64,000 bases of DNA from Chryseobacterium luquanense (GTDB taxonomy: Bacteria; Bacteroidota; Bacteroidia; Flavobacteriales; Weeksellaceae). Positions 42,620 through 51,574 of the stretch are shown piece after piece. Numbering within the stretch: the first letter of the stretch is position 1; the number at the start of each line of letters is the position of its first letter. The stretch spans positions 1-64,000 of the forward strand of contig NZ_JAOVZV010000017.1 of the NCBI RefSeq assembly GCF_026460945.1, read 5' to 3'. Under the pieces are notes generated by a model. The model did not search any database and was not told the DNA's origin. It saw only the letters and a list, made by a program, of their open reading frames with translations. Position numbers and translations under genes: made by a program.

Positions 42620-43006
42620 ATGTCTATAGTTCACAAAATCGGAAGAAGAAAAACTTCTGTAGCTAGAGTTTATGTAAAGCCAGGAACTGGTAACATTACA
42701 GTAAACGGTAAAGAAGCTGCAACTTATTTCTCTACAGACGTGATGGTTTATAAACTAAACCAACCGTTCATCCTTTCTGAAACTGTTGGTCAGTATGACG
42801 TTACCGTAAATGTTTTCGGTGGTGGTAATACAGGTCAGGCAGAAGCTATCAGATTGGGTATTTCTAGAGCTCTATGCGAAATCAATGCTGAATTCAGATT
42901 AGTTTTAAAGCCAGCTGGTTTACTTACAAGAGATGCAAGAATGGTGGAAAGAAAGAAACCAGGTCAGAAAAAAGCAAGAAAGAGATTCCAATTCTCAAAA
43001 CGTTAA
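42620..43006 (+). CDS. rpsI: 30S ribosomal protein S9
   Basis: The 128-aa protein has [12 protein letters not shown] near the N-terminus, [19 protein letters not shown] in the middle and the basic C-terminal [17 protein letters not shown] that reaches the P site. It follows rplM by 7 bp and is co-transcribed. The next gene, rpsB, is 183 bp away. Confidence 0.98.
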   Translation: MSIVHKIGRRKTSVARVYVKPGTGNITVNGKEAATYFSTDVMVYKLNQPFILSETVGQYDVTVNVFGGGNTGQAEAIRLGISRALCEINAEFRLVLKPAGLLTRDARMVERKKPGQKKARKRFQFSKR

Positions 43007-43189
43007 TTTTCAGACTTCAGATACAAGTTTTCAGATTTCAGAATTTATTCAATCTGTTTTCTTATATCTAAAATCTATTTATCAAAACAAAAAAATTGCC
43101 CGTTACGTTTAGCATCCAAACATTTCTCCCATCTAAAGAAATTGTTGATTGCATAAAAAGCGGAAAGTAAACTAACAAAAACAGAAAAC

Positions 43190-43954
43190 ATGGCAAAAGC
43201 AAATGTAAAAGACCTTCTAGAGGCTGGTGTACACTTCGGTCACATGACTAGAAAGTGGAATCCAAATATGGCTCCATACATTTTTATGGAGAAAAATGGT
43301 ATTCACATTGTAGACTTACATAAAACAGCAGTTAAATTGGATGAAGCTTGTAGCGCTTTAGAAAAATTAACTTCTGCAGGTAAAAAAGTTCTTTTCGTAG
43401 CTACTAAAAAGCAAGCGAAAGAAGTTGTTGCAAAACACGCTGCTGAACTTAATATGCCTTATATTACAGAAAGATGGCCGGGAGGTATGTTAACAAACTT
43501 TGTTACTATCAGAAAGGCGGTAAAGAAAATGAACCATATCGACAAAATGAAAAAAGACGGTACGTTCGAAACTTTATCTAAAAAAGAAAGATTACAGGTT
43601 GACAGACAAAGAGCTAATTTAGAGAAAAACTTAGGTTCTATCTCAGACATGGTGCGTCTTCCTTCTGCAATCTTCGTTGTAGATATCATGAGAGAACACA
43701 TCGCTGTAACTGAAGCTAAGAAATTAGGTATTCCAGTTTTCGGTATTGTTGATACTAACTCTGACCCAAGAAAAGTTGACTTCGTTATCCCAGGAAACGA
43801 TGATGCTTCTAAGTCTATCGATATGATTTTGAGCGTTGTTTCAGAATCTATCAAAGAAGGTCAGACTCAGAGAAAAGCTGATAAAGAAAAATCTAAAGAA
43901 GAAGGTGAAGTAGTTTCTGCTGATAAAGATGCAGATTTCGATTCTGCTGAATAA
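43190..43954 (+). CDS. rpsB: 30S ribosomal protein S2
   Basis: The 254-aa protein has LLEAGVHFGHMTRKWNPNM, FVATKKQAKEVV, ITERWPGGMLTNF and VDTNSDPRKVDFVIPGNDD, the standard S2 blocks, with an acidic C-terminal tail usual in this group. In almost all bacteria tsf follows rpsB directly; here a terminator follows and tsf is found 18 kb away on the other strand. The 183-bp gap before it contains a short TTTTCAGA direct repeat but no clear promoter. Confidence 0.98.
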   Translation: MAKANVKDLLEAGVHFGHMTRKWNPNMAPYIFMEKNGIHIVDLHKTAVKLDEACSALEKLTSAGKKVLFVATKKQAKEVVAKHAAELNMPYITERWPGGMLTNFVTIRKAVKKMNHIDKMKKDGTFETLSKKERLQVDRQRANLEKNLGSISDMVRLPSAIFVVDIMREHIAVTEAKKLGIPVFGIVDTNSDPRKVDFVIPGNDDASKSIDMILSVVSESIKEGQTQRKADKEKSKEEGEVVSADKDADFDSAE

Positions 43955-43979
43955 TCTGAAGATTATCTTTAAAATAATA

Positions 43980-44007
43980 AAACCGCTGAATTTATTCGGC
44001 GGTTTTT
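43980..44007. terminator. Shared terminator between rpsB and the convergent family gene
   Basis: AAACCGCTGAA (43980-43990) pairs with TTCGGCGGTTT (43995-44005), with one G-U pair, flanked by A and T runs so it can work in both directions. Confidence 0.85.
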
Positions 44008-44025
44008 GTTTTTAATATTGAATGT

Positions 44026-44748
44026 TTATTTTTTCTTCTTTCTTTTTGTTGAAATTTTCTTTTTTATTTCAGGTTTTTCTGAATCCCTATCTAGTCTATT
44101 CTGTGCAAGTAAATCTTTATTATCATCAGATTTTAAAGCTGGGTTTTGAAGAACGATAATAAGACCTTTAGAAATGTCTTTTGAACTTTGATAGGGTACA
44201 TCACAAAGGTTTCCGGAGAATTTATAAGAATCTTTATTCAAAACTATGAAATTTTCTCCTTTTGCTGGAACGGCTAGATTGTAGAATTTCTTTCCCGATA
44301 TTTCTAAAACCAAATTACAGTCAGAATTATTTTTAAGCAAAAGAATAGCTTCATTATGAGTAATGTCTTCATTAAACATATTGTTTAAAAGCTTTTTAGT
44401 CTTTTCTTTATGTTCTTCGGAGGTTTCAGACATTAGCTTTTTAAAGATTTCCTGATTAGCTTCGCTGTTTTTTTTACGACTTAATTGATCAGGTAATTCA
44501 ATGAAAACCGGTCTTGCTTCCATCGGTTTTGAATTTTTTGCACCTTTCGTCCATTCTGCATTTTTCAATGCGATGACACGTTGTTTCAGGATGTTTTTTT
44601 TGGGATCTTGTGGATGTGTGTTTCCAAGGTATTCTTCAATCTCATTAATGTTTTTACTTTTAAGAATATCAACTTTGTCAGCAGTATTACTGGCGCAAGA
44701 TGAAATAATGAGACTAAAGAAGAAAAAAGTAAAAGTCTTTCTCTTCAT
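44026..44748 (-). CDS. Secreted/lipoprotein family member 1 (NKSxC-type C-terminal domain)
   Basis: The 240-aa product has a lipoprotein-type signal (FFFSLIISSC, Cys at about residue 18). An N-terminal helical segment follows (ILKSKNINEIEEYLGNTHPQDPKK, shown in part), then a Ser/Lys-rich linker and a C-terminal domain (NNSDCNLVLEISGKKFYNL, AVPAKGENFIVLN, YKFSGNLCDVPYQSS). The same domains recur in the genes at 44830, 46167 and 62797. The C-terminal pair of Cys is conserved. I know of no function; from memory this may be a Chryseobacterium-group DUF family, unverified. A -7 box lies at 44801-44808. Confidence 0.72.
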   Translation of the reverse strand: MKRKTFTFFFFSLIISSCASNTADKVDILKSKNINEIEEYLGNTHPQDPKKNILKQRVIALKNAEWTKGAKNSKPMEARPVFIELPDQLSRKKNSEANQEIFKKLMSETSEEHKEKTKKLLNNMFNEDITHNEAILLLKNNSDCNLVLEISGKKFYNLAVPAKGENFIVLNKDSYKFSGNLCDVPYQSSKDISKGLIIVLQNPALKSDDNKDLLAQNRLDRDSEKPEIKKKISTKRKKKK

Positions 44749-44800
44749 CGAAATGTGTTTAAATTAAATCTGAATTTTATTCAGAATAAATTGTGAATTA

Positions 44801-44808
44801 CAAAGATA
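44801..44808 (-). promoter_or_regulatory. -7 box of family member 1
   Basis: The minus strand reads TATCTTTG, fitting TAnnTTTG, 52 nt before the ATG at 44748. Confidence 0.45.
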
Positions 44809-44829
44809 TATAATTAAGTTTAAATTTAA

Positions 44830-45285
44830 TTAATTGGATAAATTTATACTAAAAGAATTAGAAACAAATTTTGTTTTCTGATAAACCGAATTGCAAAGCA
44901 TTCCCGAAAGATTATAGTTTTGATTTTTTGGAACCATCGCTGAACCGATTTTATTAATACCAATTGGGATTTTTTTGAAATAATTATTTCCGCTGATTGT
45001 TAAAACCATATTACAAGTCGATTTGTTTTCTATTGAAATAGATACATTTGGACTGTTTGAAGAATCATTCAGCAAACTGTTTAAAACTTCTGCCGTTTCC
45101 GGTTTATAAGTTTTTAGTAAAGCCTGATATTCTCTTTCTGTTTGTGCGTTAGGATTAATATGTATTCCGCTATTTGGATTTACCGGGGAAGACTTATATA
45201 TTGGTTGTTTGGAATTATAATTTGTGGTGCTACAACTATTCAGTAATAGTGTAATTACAACAGAAAATAATAAAAGCTTTTTCAT
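44830..45285 (-). CDS. Secreted/lipoprotein family member 2 (short form)
   Basis: The start is set at ATG 45285 (MKKLLLFSVV); a longer frame begins with TTG at 45306, but the -7 box at 45304-45311 overlaps it. The 151-aa product has a lipoprotein signal (TLLLNSC, Cys at about residue 17). It keeps only the C-terminal domain of the family (ENKSTCNMVLTISGNNYFKK, YNLSGMLCNSVYQKTKF) plus a short linker with a ThrGlu-rich segment. It lacks the N-terminal ILKSK...HPxDP block. Confidence 0.72.
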   Translation of the reverse strand: MKKLLLFSVVITLLLNSCSTTNYNSKQPIYKSSPVNPNSGIHINPNAQTEREYQALLKTYKPETAEVLNSLLNDSSNSPNVSISIENKSTCNMVLTISGNNYFKKIPIGINKIGSAMVPKNQNYNLSGMLCNSVYQKTKFVSNSFSINLSN

Positions 45286-45303
45286 ATTGATTTTTTCAAG
45301 GGT

Positions 45304-45311
45304 CAAATTTA
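45304..45311 (-). promoter_or_regulatory. -7 box of family member 2
   Basis: The minus strand reads TAAATTTG, fitting TAnnTTTG, 18 nt before the ATG at 45285, which supports that start. Confidence 0.5.
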
Positions 45312-45354
45312 AACTTTTTATTAAACTCTAAAATATTTACTTTATTGTCATAAA

Positions 45355-45384
45355 AAAGGCTGCAAAATCATTTTTACAGCCTTT
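45355..45384 (-). terminator. Terminator of trmB
   Basis: AAAGGCTGCAAAA (45355-45367) pairs with TTTTACAGCCTTT (45372-45384), with one mismatch, and the minus strand continues into a T run. It lies 20 bp past the trmB stop. Confidence 0.75.
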
Positions 45385-45403
45385 AAATTTTATTTTTAAG
45401 AAA

Positions 45404-46081
45404 TTAATTAATCTTAAATTTTATATACGTAATTGTTTTTCCTTTTGCTGAAAACAACTCTTCGTAATATGTTCTGATATCTCTTAAATGGGGCGTATTC
45501 GGATCGTATTCCAATGCTCCGTAAATGTCATGATGAGCAGAAATGATTTCATAACCTGCACCTTGTAAATAGCCTAAAGTATAACCGTGCAAAAACTCAG
45601 AATCTGTTTTTAAATGAACAATTCCACCTGGTTTAAGGAATTTCTTATATCTTTCAAGGAAATCAGGGTGGGTTAATCTGTGTTTTGTTCGTTTAAATTT
45701 AATTTGAGGATCAGGAAAAGTAATCCAGATTTCATCAACTTCATTTTCAGCAAAATAATATTCAACTAACTCGATTTGTGATCTCAGGAAAGCAACATTT
45801 GTCATTCCGTTTTCTACAGCTTCTTTCGCACCGAACCAGAATCTTGCCCCTTTAATGTCAATTCCGATAAAATTTTTATCTGTGAACGTTTTTGCAAGTC
45901 CCACTGTATATTCTCCTTTTCCACAACCTAATTCTAAAACAATAGGTTGGTCATTTTTAAAGAAATCTTTTCTCCAGTTTCCTTTCAATTCGAAACCGTT
46001 TAGAGCCTGCTCTCTCGAAGGTTGAATAACGTTTGGTAATATTTTATTTTCAGCGAATCTTCTTAATTTGTTTTTGCCCAT
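45404..46081 (-). CDS. trmB: tRNA (guanine-N7-)-methyltransferase
   Basis: I start at 46081 (MGKNKLRRFAENK), 45 nt inside the longest frame, because a -7 box at 46102-46109 lies between the two. The 225-aa enzyme methylates N7 of G46 in the tRNA variable loop using SAM. It has the SAM motif ELGCGKGEYTVGLA, the acidic GIDIKGAR segment and the C-terminal IWITFPDPQIKFKRTKHR, a flavobacterial variant of the TrmB signature. It sits between two members of the NKSxC family without sharing their function. Confidence 0.95.
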   Translation of the reverse strand: MGKNKLRRFAENKILPNVIQPSREQALNGFELKGNWRKDFFKNDQPIVLELGCGKGEYTVGLAKTFTDKNFIGIDIKGARFWFGAKEAVENGMTNVAFLRSQIELVEYYFAENEVDEIWITFPDPQIKFKRTKHRLTHPDFLERYKKFLKPGGIVHLKTDSEFLHGYTLGYLQGAGYEIISAHHDIYGALEYDPNTPHLRDIRTYYEELFSAKGKTITYIKFKIN

Positions 46082-46101
46082 GAAATATATATGAAATGCT
46101 G

Positions 46102-46109
46102 CAAAATTA
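46102..46109 (-). promoter_or_regulatory. -7 box of trmB
   Basis: The minus strand reads TAATTTTG, fitting TAnnTTTG, 20 nt before the ATG at 46081. Confidence 0.6.
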
Positions 46110-46166
46110 CGAAAATTATGCAGCATTTAAATTTTAAATCGAAACGAAAAAAGGAGATTTTAAAAT

Positions 46167-46946
46167 CTATTTCGAAGAGCTTCCCAATGCAACCATTAAC
46201 GGTTTTTGAATGGTTTTTTGCGATGCATATTGTGCTCCGCAAACAATACTTGTGAAAAGATAATCACCTTTTTCTACCACAATAGAATTGTCTCCATGAG
46301 CCGGAATTGGAAGCCTGTATTTAGTGTTTCCAATACCTTCGATTCTTACAATAATATTACAATCAGATTTGTTTTCGATCATTACGATGCACTCTTTTGC
46401 ATTGGGATCGTTATCAAATAATGAGTTTAATATTTTTACCGTTTTATTTTTATGTTCCGTAGGGTTTTCTCCCATCAACATATTAAATTCGGAGGCTTCT
46501 GTATCGGCAATTACCTTGGTATTTTTGGTTCCAGTAGTGTTTGTAACATAAACATTTTGCGCTGAGCTTGGTGTATAAACAACTGCCGACTGACCAACTT
46601 GTAACTGCTTTTGATATTTTAAAATCTGTTTTTGCTTAATCATCGCATTCATCTCCTCAAAAGAAACTTTTGTAGATGGCCCTCTTCTCAACCTTGCAAG
46701 ATTATCCTGCATTTCTCGTACTTTTTTGTCACCGGGAGGAGCATTTTTGATGTAATCTTTCATGAAATCCATTACTCTTGGCTTGAGTACAGATCTTCGC
46801 GGATCATCGGGATGGGCATCTCTCAAAAAAGCATTGATTTCATAAATACTCTTACTTTTAAGGATATTGCTGTAATCTTTGCCTTGCTTCTGCGCTGAAA
46901 AAGATATAAATAATAAAGTGGTGAAAAGTAAAACTAACTTTTTCAT
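46167..46946 (-). CDS. Secreted family member 3 (NKSxC-type C-terminal domain)
   Basis: The 259-aa product has a cleavable signal (LLFISFSAQ, no lipobox Cys). The N-terminal block ILKSKSIYEINAFLRDAHPDDP matches member 1, and a Gln/Lys-rich linker with a possible short coiled coil follows (MIKQKQILKYQKQLQ). The C-terminal family domain closes it (ENKSDCNIIVRIEGIGNTKY, PIPAHGDNSIVVEKG, FTSIVCGAQYASQK). A -7 box lies at 46984-46991. Secretion to the periplasm or surface is expected; role unknown. Confidence 0.72.
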   Translation of the reverse strand: MKKLVLLFTTLLFISFSAQKQGKDYSNILKSKSIYEINAFLRDAHPDDPRRSVLKPRVMDFMKDYIKNAPPGDKKVREMQDNLARLRRGPSTKVSFEEMNAMIKQKQILKYQKQLQVGQSAVVYTPSSAQNVYVTNTTGTKNTKVIADTEASEFNMLMGENPTEHKNKTVKILNSLFDNDPNAKECIVMIENKSDCNIIVRIEGIGNTKYRLPIPAHGDNSIVVEKGDYLFTSIVCGAQYASQKTIQKPLMVALGSSSK

Positions 46947-46983
46947 TGAATAAATATTTGGTGATGGGTCTCAATAATTCTTA

Positions 46984-46991
46984 CAAATTTA
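46984..46991 (-). promoter_or_regulatory. -7 box of family member 3
   Basis: The minus strand reads TAAATTTG, fitting TAnnTTTG, 37 nt before the ATG at 46946. Confidence 0.45.
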
Positions 46992-47112
46992 TTTAAAGCT
47001 TTAGTGAATTATTAATTTCATTAAAATTAAATAAATTTTCAAAAAACATCACCGTTTAAAGTGTTAAGATTTGTTTTTAATTAAATTTTTAAATCAAAAA
47101 TGATTCAAAACA

Positions 47113-47901
47113 TTAATTGATGACTTCCTGAAGATGAGAATTTCTTAGTCTTCGCTGATAAATGGGAAGGTATTTTTCGATGGGTAATTTTACCGCTTCA
47201 ATATTTCCTGCTTGTAAATAAACTTCGATATTTTCTGAAGTGTAAACAAACTGTAAAAAGTTATCGATAAGATTTTCCGGAATTTTAATTCTCGTGAAAT
47301 AATCTTTACCTAAATAATTTTTAATATTAGTAACGGAAGTATGCATTCTTTCATAAGCTACCAAACGTTGTTTTTTCTTACGCTCCCCCGAAAGAATATC
47401 AAAAATACTTTCAAGACTAAAAGTAAGACCTCCGTCTCTTAAACCGGCAACCGGAAGTACAGGCGAAGTTCCGTCACCTTTTGGTTCGGGTAAACCAATT
47501 ACTTTTTTCAAGGCATAAGCTTTATCTTCTTTACGAATAGAATTTACATCATATCTCAAATTTCCGGTAGGACGGAATCTGCTGATTACAACTTCCTGAA
47601 TATCGTGATACGCCACTTTTAGTTCAACCAAATTTTTAGAGTTAAACATTTGTGGAGTAAGCTTTATATCTTTTCTTTCCGTAACGATTGATGTGAAACG
47701 GATTACATCTCCGGGATCTGCTTTTATATTGAAATCCCCATTATAAGTTGTAAGAACAGTTTTAAGCGTATTAAGATTGGTGACGTAAACCTGATTAAGA
47801 TACAACACCGAATTGTCTCTTAAAAATACCTCTCCCGATAAATTTTGCGCATTAATTTTACTTACAAAAACCAACAGCATTATAATAATAAGTTTCTTCA
47901 T
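47113..47901 (-). CDS. Secreted carboxypeptidase-regulatory-like domain protein
   Basis: I start at 47901 (MKKLIIIMLLVF), since the longer frame from 47934 reads through a -7 box. The 262-aa product has a signal peptide (about 1-18, INAQ). A CarboxypepD_reg-like beta sandwich follows (about 20-105; LSGEVFLRDNSVLYLNQVYVTN in part, YNGDFNIKADPGDVIRF, VEVVISRFRP-like end). The remaining C-terminal half is helical (GERKKKQRLVAYERMHTSV, KNYLGKDYFTRIKIPENLIDNFLQFV). This is the architecture of small Flavobacteriia periplasmic proteins near surface systems. Role unknown; it precedes the large T9SS array on the same strand. Confidence 0.75.
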   Translation of the reverse strand: MKKLIIIMLLVFVSKINAQNLSGEVFLRDNSVLYLNQVYVTNLNTLKTVLTTYNGDFNIKADPGDVIRFTSIVTERKDIKLTPQMFNSKNLVELKVAYHDIQEVVISRFRPTGNLRYDVNSIRKEDKAYALKKVIGLPEPKGDGTSPVLPVAGLRDGGLTFSLESIFDILSGERKKKQRLVAYERMHTSVTNIKNYLGKDYFTRIKIPENLIDNFLQFVYTSENIEVYLQAGNIEAVKLPIEKYLPIYQRRLRNSHLQEVIN

Positions 47902-47909
47902 ATCTCGTG

Positions 47910-47917
47910 CAAAATTA
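47910..47917 (-). promoter_or_regulatory. -7 box before the carboxypeptidase-regulatory-like gene
   Basis: The minus strand reads TAATTTTG, fitting TAnnTTTG, only 8 nt before the ATG at 47901, so the leader would be extremely short. Confidence 0.4.
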
Positions 47918-48037
47918 CATAAGAATTGCGTCAATCTTCATGTGAGATTTATCAATATCAGGTTAAAATTATATTAAACTTTGAATAAAACTGTTAATGT
48001 ATGTTATAGAAAGTGTTTTTTAATAATAGTTTTAAAA

Positions 48038-51000
48038 TTATTTGTCCCAAAGGCTATTGTTTCTATGTTTTACCAATAGCCAACTCGAATATTTTACGGT
48101 GGTAATATTTCCAAGTTCTGTCCAGCTTAAGAAGTACCAATAAGTCGCTGTAGGAACTGGTCTGCCTTTCATATTTCCGTCCCAGGTAAATTTATTTGAA
48201 GGAGTTCCTCGGAATAATTCTGCACCATATCGGTCAAAAATTCTAAATTCGAGATCCTGTTTATTCATTAATGAAGAATAATCAATCTCATCGTTTCTGC
48301 CGTCTCCGTTTGGTGTAATGGTGTTGATGAGTTTAATGATAACGAAATTTTCTTTTACAATTCCACAACTAAGAGAATCTCTCACATAAACTGTGTAAGA
48401 ACCAATAGCAAGATTTGTAAATATATTTGATGTTTGCCAAATAAAACCATCAAGCGAGTATTGGTAAGCGGGATTTCCACCAATAACTCCAATTGTTACT
48501 GTGGTTCCGTTAATATCAATTGATTTAATTACAGGTAATGTTGCTTCTGAAACATTGACGAACTGTCTGTAAACACAACCGTCAAAAGTAAGGTCCACCC
48601 AATAATTTCCGGCACTTACATTAGAAATAGATGGAGTCGTGGCTCCAGTATTCCAAAGATAAGCTGTGAATCCTGAGCCTGCATCTAAAGTTGTTTTAGT
48701 TTTAGGACAAATAGCCTGGTCAACTAAAATATCAGATTTCTTAGGAGTTTTAAGGGTTATTCTAATTGTTGCGACATCGGGGCAGAAACCCGCTTTTTCA
48801 AATCTGATGTAATAAGTATGAAGTCCGGTAAGTGTTACAGCGCCACTAATCGGGGATACATCATTCTGTGCATCAGCTAAAGTTGAGTGATAACTTACTG
48901 TAACAAGAGGATCTATAGTAAATTCATTCAAAAATATAGATAGATTCATTGGTTTAGTTCCATCTAAATCATCATCACAAAAAGTTGTGGAAAAAATATT
49001 TTTAATTAAAATTAGCTTAGTTCCAACGGTGAAATTAACAGGCTGAATCACGGGAGCACATCCATCAGGAGATTCTACACGAATATAAATTGTTGTATTT
49101 GTATTATAGCTCCAGTTATTGGGTAATGTTGTAGCGTTTCCTAAATTGGCATCTGCTAAAAGAGCATAATATCTTACGTTGGTAAAGTAAGTTGGATTGT
49201 TTAATATTAATTGAGTAATATTCGATAAAACAACATTTACAGTTCCATCTAGATTTTCGTCGCATTGATTGCCCATATTTGCAGGTGTCACAATGGCTAA
49301 AGGAAAAAGATTTAAAGTAATTTGTGCTATACTTTTACACCCAGTACTATTTTTCACAACAGCATAAACAATAGTTCCGTTAGGAGCGGAATAAGTTATT
49401 GGAACAGTAATTAATGCCGTTAAAGTTTCGTTTTGTGCTGTTGCTAGAGTTGGATAATAAGTAATCGTAACGGGAGTATTGTTTGTAACAACTGCCGTAG
49501 TAAGATTGAATGTTCCAACACCATTTACATTACACGCATTTAATGTTGCATTGTTTGTTGTTACAGGTTGAATATTGATTGTTACGGTAATCGTTTCGCA
49601 ATCTGGAAAATCAATGTTGTTTCCGCAGAATGTATATACAAAAGTATCTGTTCCGGCTGCATTTGGATTGGTTGCGGTGTACGTTATAATTCCATTTGCA
49701 GTATTTATAACAGCAGTTCCTAATATAGGAGCGGTCGTAATCGATACTGTCGATGCCACAGGAGTCTGTGTAGAAGTAGTGAAAGCCGGAGTAATTGTTT
49801 TCACATCACAAATATTGTAAGATGCAACACTTTGTTTTATACAATTTAAAACTTTGTAAGGTACAGTGATAAGCGGAGCACAAGTTCCCATTGTAACGGC
49901 GCAGGTGTAATTTCCTGATCCGGTAGGTGTATAAGAAGGTGAATTGGCCCCGATAATAGCAACACCGCCAACATACCATTGATAAGAATCATAGATAATT
50001 GGATCTACCGTAAGAACAATTCCCGGAACGCAGTCACCTCCGGTTTTTAAAATAACAGGTTGTGTGGGAAATCCTGCAAAAAAACCACCGTAACCTACAG
50101 CATCACTTCCTGCTGTAATTCCTGCTGTGATTGCTTTTGTCGAAGTTACCGTAATTGTACCGGTTATATTGGGAATGCCATAAGTTACCCAATTTAGAGT
50201 TCCCGTCATGTCGAAAGGTCCCGTTCCTACGGGAGGGGGAGCTCCATTTACAAGGACGGAGGCGCCTCTTTCTGTAATTAGATTTAATTTTGTTGGATTT
50301 GTAAGTATCCCTGCAGGATTAACATTGGTATGCACAAAGTTTTCATTAATAAAACCGAGCTCATCAATTTGCTTCGGAAGATAACAGTTTAACCCCGGAA
50401 TGAAATTGAAACCTCCTGTTGCAACTTCATTTCCTGTACTTGCTGCTCCGGCAAGTAATTGATAAACATACGCATTTTTGCTTGTTACAATATAAAGATT
50501 ATAATGACCTGTAGTTCCTTGAAGTTGGTATTTGGTATCGGGAATTATAAAATATTGTCCGGTATTTAAAGTGGCGATTGGTAATCCTTCATTATTGACG
50601 TAAACTAAAGTGTTATCCTGTGTCGCAACAACCAAAGCACCTTCCATACTACTTCCCACATTCCCGTTACCTTTTACTAATGCAAATGTATTTCCTAATT
50701 GGTTTACAGGTATTGATTGATCCATCAAGATATCAGAACTTGTAGGATTGTTTCCTGCGTATTGACCGTTAAAATTTCCGTTGGTAACGTTTATAGGTTT
50801 TGTTGCAACAATTTTAGCACCGATAAATCCGTCAAAATTTCCTGTAATATTTCCAATTCCGTCGAGGATGTAAGATTGTCCTTTATTTAATGTGAAAGTA
50901 AGTGTAGGATTTGTAGCACCACTTGTTCCATTCGAAAACTGTACGGTGTTTTTATATCCCGAAATTGTAACGGTTGTATTGTCTTCTGTAGCCAAAACAC

Positions 51001-51460
51001 TCGTCATAAAATTTAGAATACTATTATTTACAGTAATTGGAGCAGTTGCGACATGAAAAGTAGTTCCCGTTGATGCAATACCTTTTGAAGTAATAATTTC
51101 TGCATGATTGAAAACAGAAAATCTTAGATTGGCATAAAAAGGAAAGTCTGCTTTTAAGTATAAACCTTTTGAAGTAGGTGTGAAAAGATCTGTTTGCTGA
51201 GTAGTAATAATATAATCGCGGAGTACATCAAATCTCTGAGGATTATTTTTACTAATCGTTACAGTACCAATAACCACATTATTATTGTAAATAGTGACTG
51301 CGAATGGAGTCGTACGATTTGTAGAAAGGTATAATCTCTGATACGGATTTGGGTTTCCTGTACGATCTACCATAGGTGCGAACCAATGATCTCTATCTAA
51401 TTGAGCGAATGTAGTAGAGAATATATAAAAAATAAGAAAAAAAGATAGAATTTTCTTCAT
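48038..51460 (-). CDS. Large surface protein 1 of 4: IgGFc-binding-like domain with T9SS type B sorting domain
   Basis: The 1140-aa product has a signal peptide (about 1-19). The N-terminal about 450-residue domain (RDHWFAPMVDR, YLSTNRTTPFAVTIYNNN, LATEDNTTVTISGY, VYQLLAGA) resembles IgGFc-binding N-domains. It is followed by an Ig-like module (QWYVGGVAIIGANSPSYTP), a cadherin-like module (VINTANGIITYTATNPNA, FCGNNIDFPDCETITV) and a NLTTA-type module. One about 190-aa unit with DxDLDG motifs follows (CDENLDGTVNV, CDDDLDGTKPM). Last comes a SprB-like repeat (YQYSLDGFIWQTSNIF) and a type B gliding-motility C-terminal domain (INTITPNGDGRNDEIDYSS, RIFDRYGAELFRG). It should be exported by T9SS to the cell surface. 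It has its own -7 box at 51480-51487. Confidence 0.85.
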   Translation of the reverse strand: MKKILSFFLIFYIFSTTFAQLDRDHWFAPMVDRTGNPNPYQRLYLSTNRTTPFAVTIYNNNVVIGTVTISKNNPQRFDVLRDYIITTQQTDLFTPTSKGLYLKADFPFYANLRFSVFNHAEIITSKGIASTGTTFHVATAPITVNNSILNFMTSVLATEDNTTVTISGYKNTVQFSNGTSGATNPTLTFTLNKGQSYILDGIGNITGNFDGFIGAKIVATKPINVTNGNFNGQYAGNNPTSSDILMDQSIPVNQLGNTFALVKGNGNVGSSMEGALVVATQDNTLVYVNNEGLPIATLNTGQYFIIPDTKYQLQGTTGHYNLYIVTSKNAYVYQLLAGAASTGNEVATGGFNFIPGLNCYLPKQIDELGFINENFVHTNVNPAGILTNPTKLNLITERGASVLVNGAPPPVGTGPFDMTGTLNWVTYGIPNITGTITVTSTKAITAGITAGSDAVGYGGFFAGFPTQPVILKTGGDCVPGIVLTVDPIIYDSYQWYVGGVAIIGANSPSYTPTGSGNYTCAVTMGTCAPLITVPYKVLNCIKQSVASYNICDVKTITPAFTTSTQTPVASTVSITTAPILGTAVINTANGIITYTATNPNAAGTDTFVYTFCGNNIDFPDCETITVTINIQPVTTNNATLNACNVNGVGTFNLTTAVVTNNTPVTITYYPTLATAQNETLTALITVPITYSAPNGTIVYAVVKNSTGCKSIAQITLNLFPLAIVTPANMGNQCDENLDGTVNVVLSNITQLILNNPTYFTNVRYYALLADANLGNATTLPNNWSYNTNTTIYIRVESPDGCAPVIQPVNFTVGTKLILIKNIFSTTFCDDDLDGTKPMNLSIFLNEFTIDPLVTVSYHSTLADAQNDVSPISGAVTLTGLHTYYIRFEKAGFCPDVATIRITLKTPKKSDILVDQAICPKTKTTLDAGSGFTAYLWNTGATTPSISNVSAGNYWVDLTFDGCVYRQFVNVSEATLPVIKSIDINGTTVTIGVIGGNPAYQYSLDGFIWQTSNIFTNLAIGSYTVYVRDSLSCGIVKENFVIIKLINTITPNGDGRNDEIDYSSLMNKQDLEFRIFDRYGAELFRGTPSNKFTWDGNMKGRPVPTATYWYFLSWTELGNITTVKYSSWLLVKHRNNSLWDK

Positions 51461-51479
51461 TTTGCACTTGATTTTATCA

Positions 51480-51487
51480 CAAATTTA
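51480..51487 (-). promoter_or_regulatory. -7 box of large surface protein 1
   Basis: The minus strand reads TAAATTTG, fitting TAnnTTTG, 19 nt before the ATG at 51460, the same place as in the other three array genes. Confidence 0.55.
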
Positions 51488-51523
51488 ATAATAAAATACG
51501 TTAATAGTTATTAAAATAAACAA

Positions 51524-51550
51524 AAAACCACGATTTGACATCGTGGTTTT
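51524..51550 (-). terminator. Terminator of large surface protein 2
   Basis: AAAACCACGAT (51524-51534) pairs perfectly with ATCGTGGTTTT (51540-51550) around a 5-nt loop, with A and T runs outside. It lies 25 bp past the stop of the gene at 51575. Confidence 0.85.
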
Positions 51551-51574
51551 TATAATATTTAAGTGGAAGAATTG

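Noticed and set aside
43007..43189. Short TTTTCAGA-type direct repeats between rpsI and rpsB considered as a regulatory element
   Set aside because: Only two imperfect copies in AT-rich DNA, without a stem or clear promoter; not distinguishable from chance.
43459..43854. 131-codon minus-strand frame inside rpsB
   Set aside because: Antisense shadow of a certain ribosomal protein gene; composition reflects rpsB codons.
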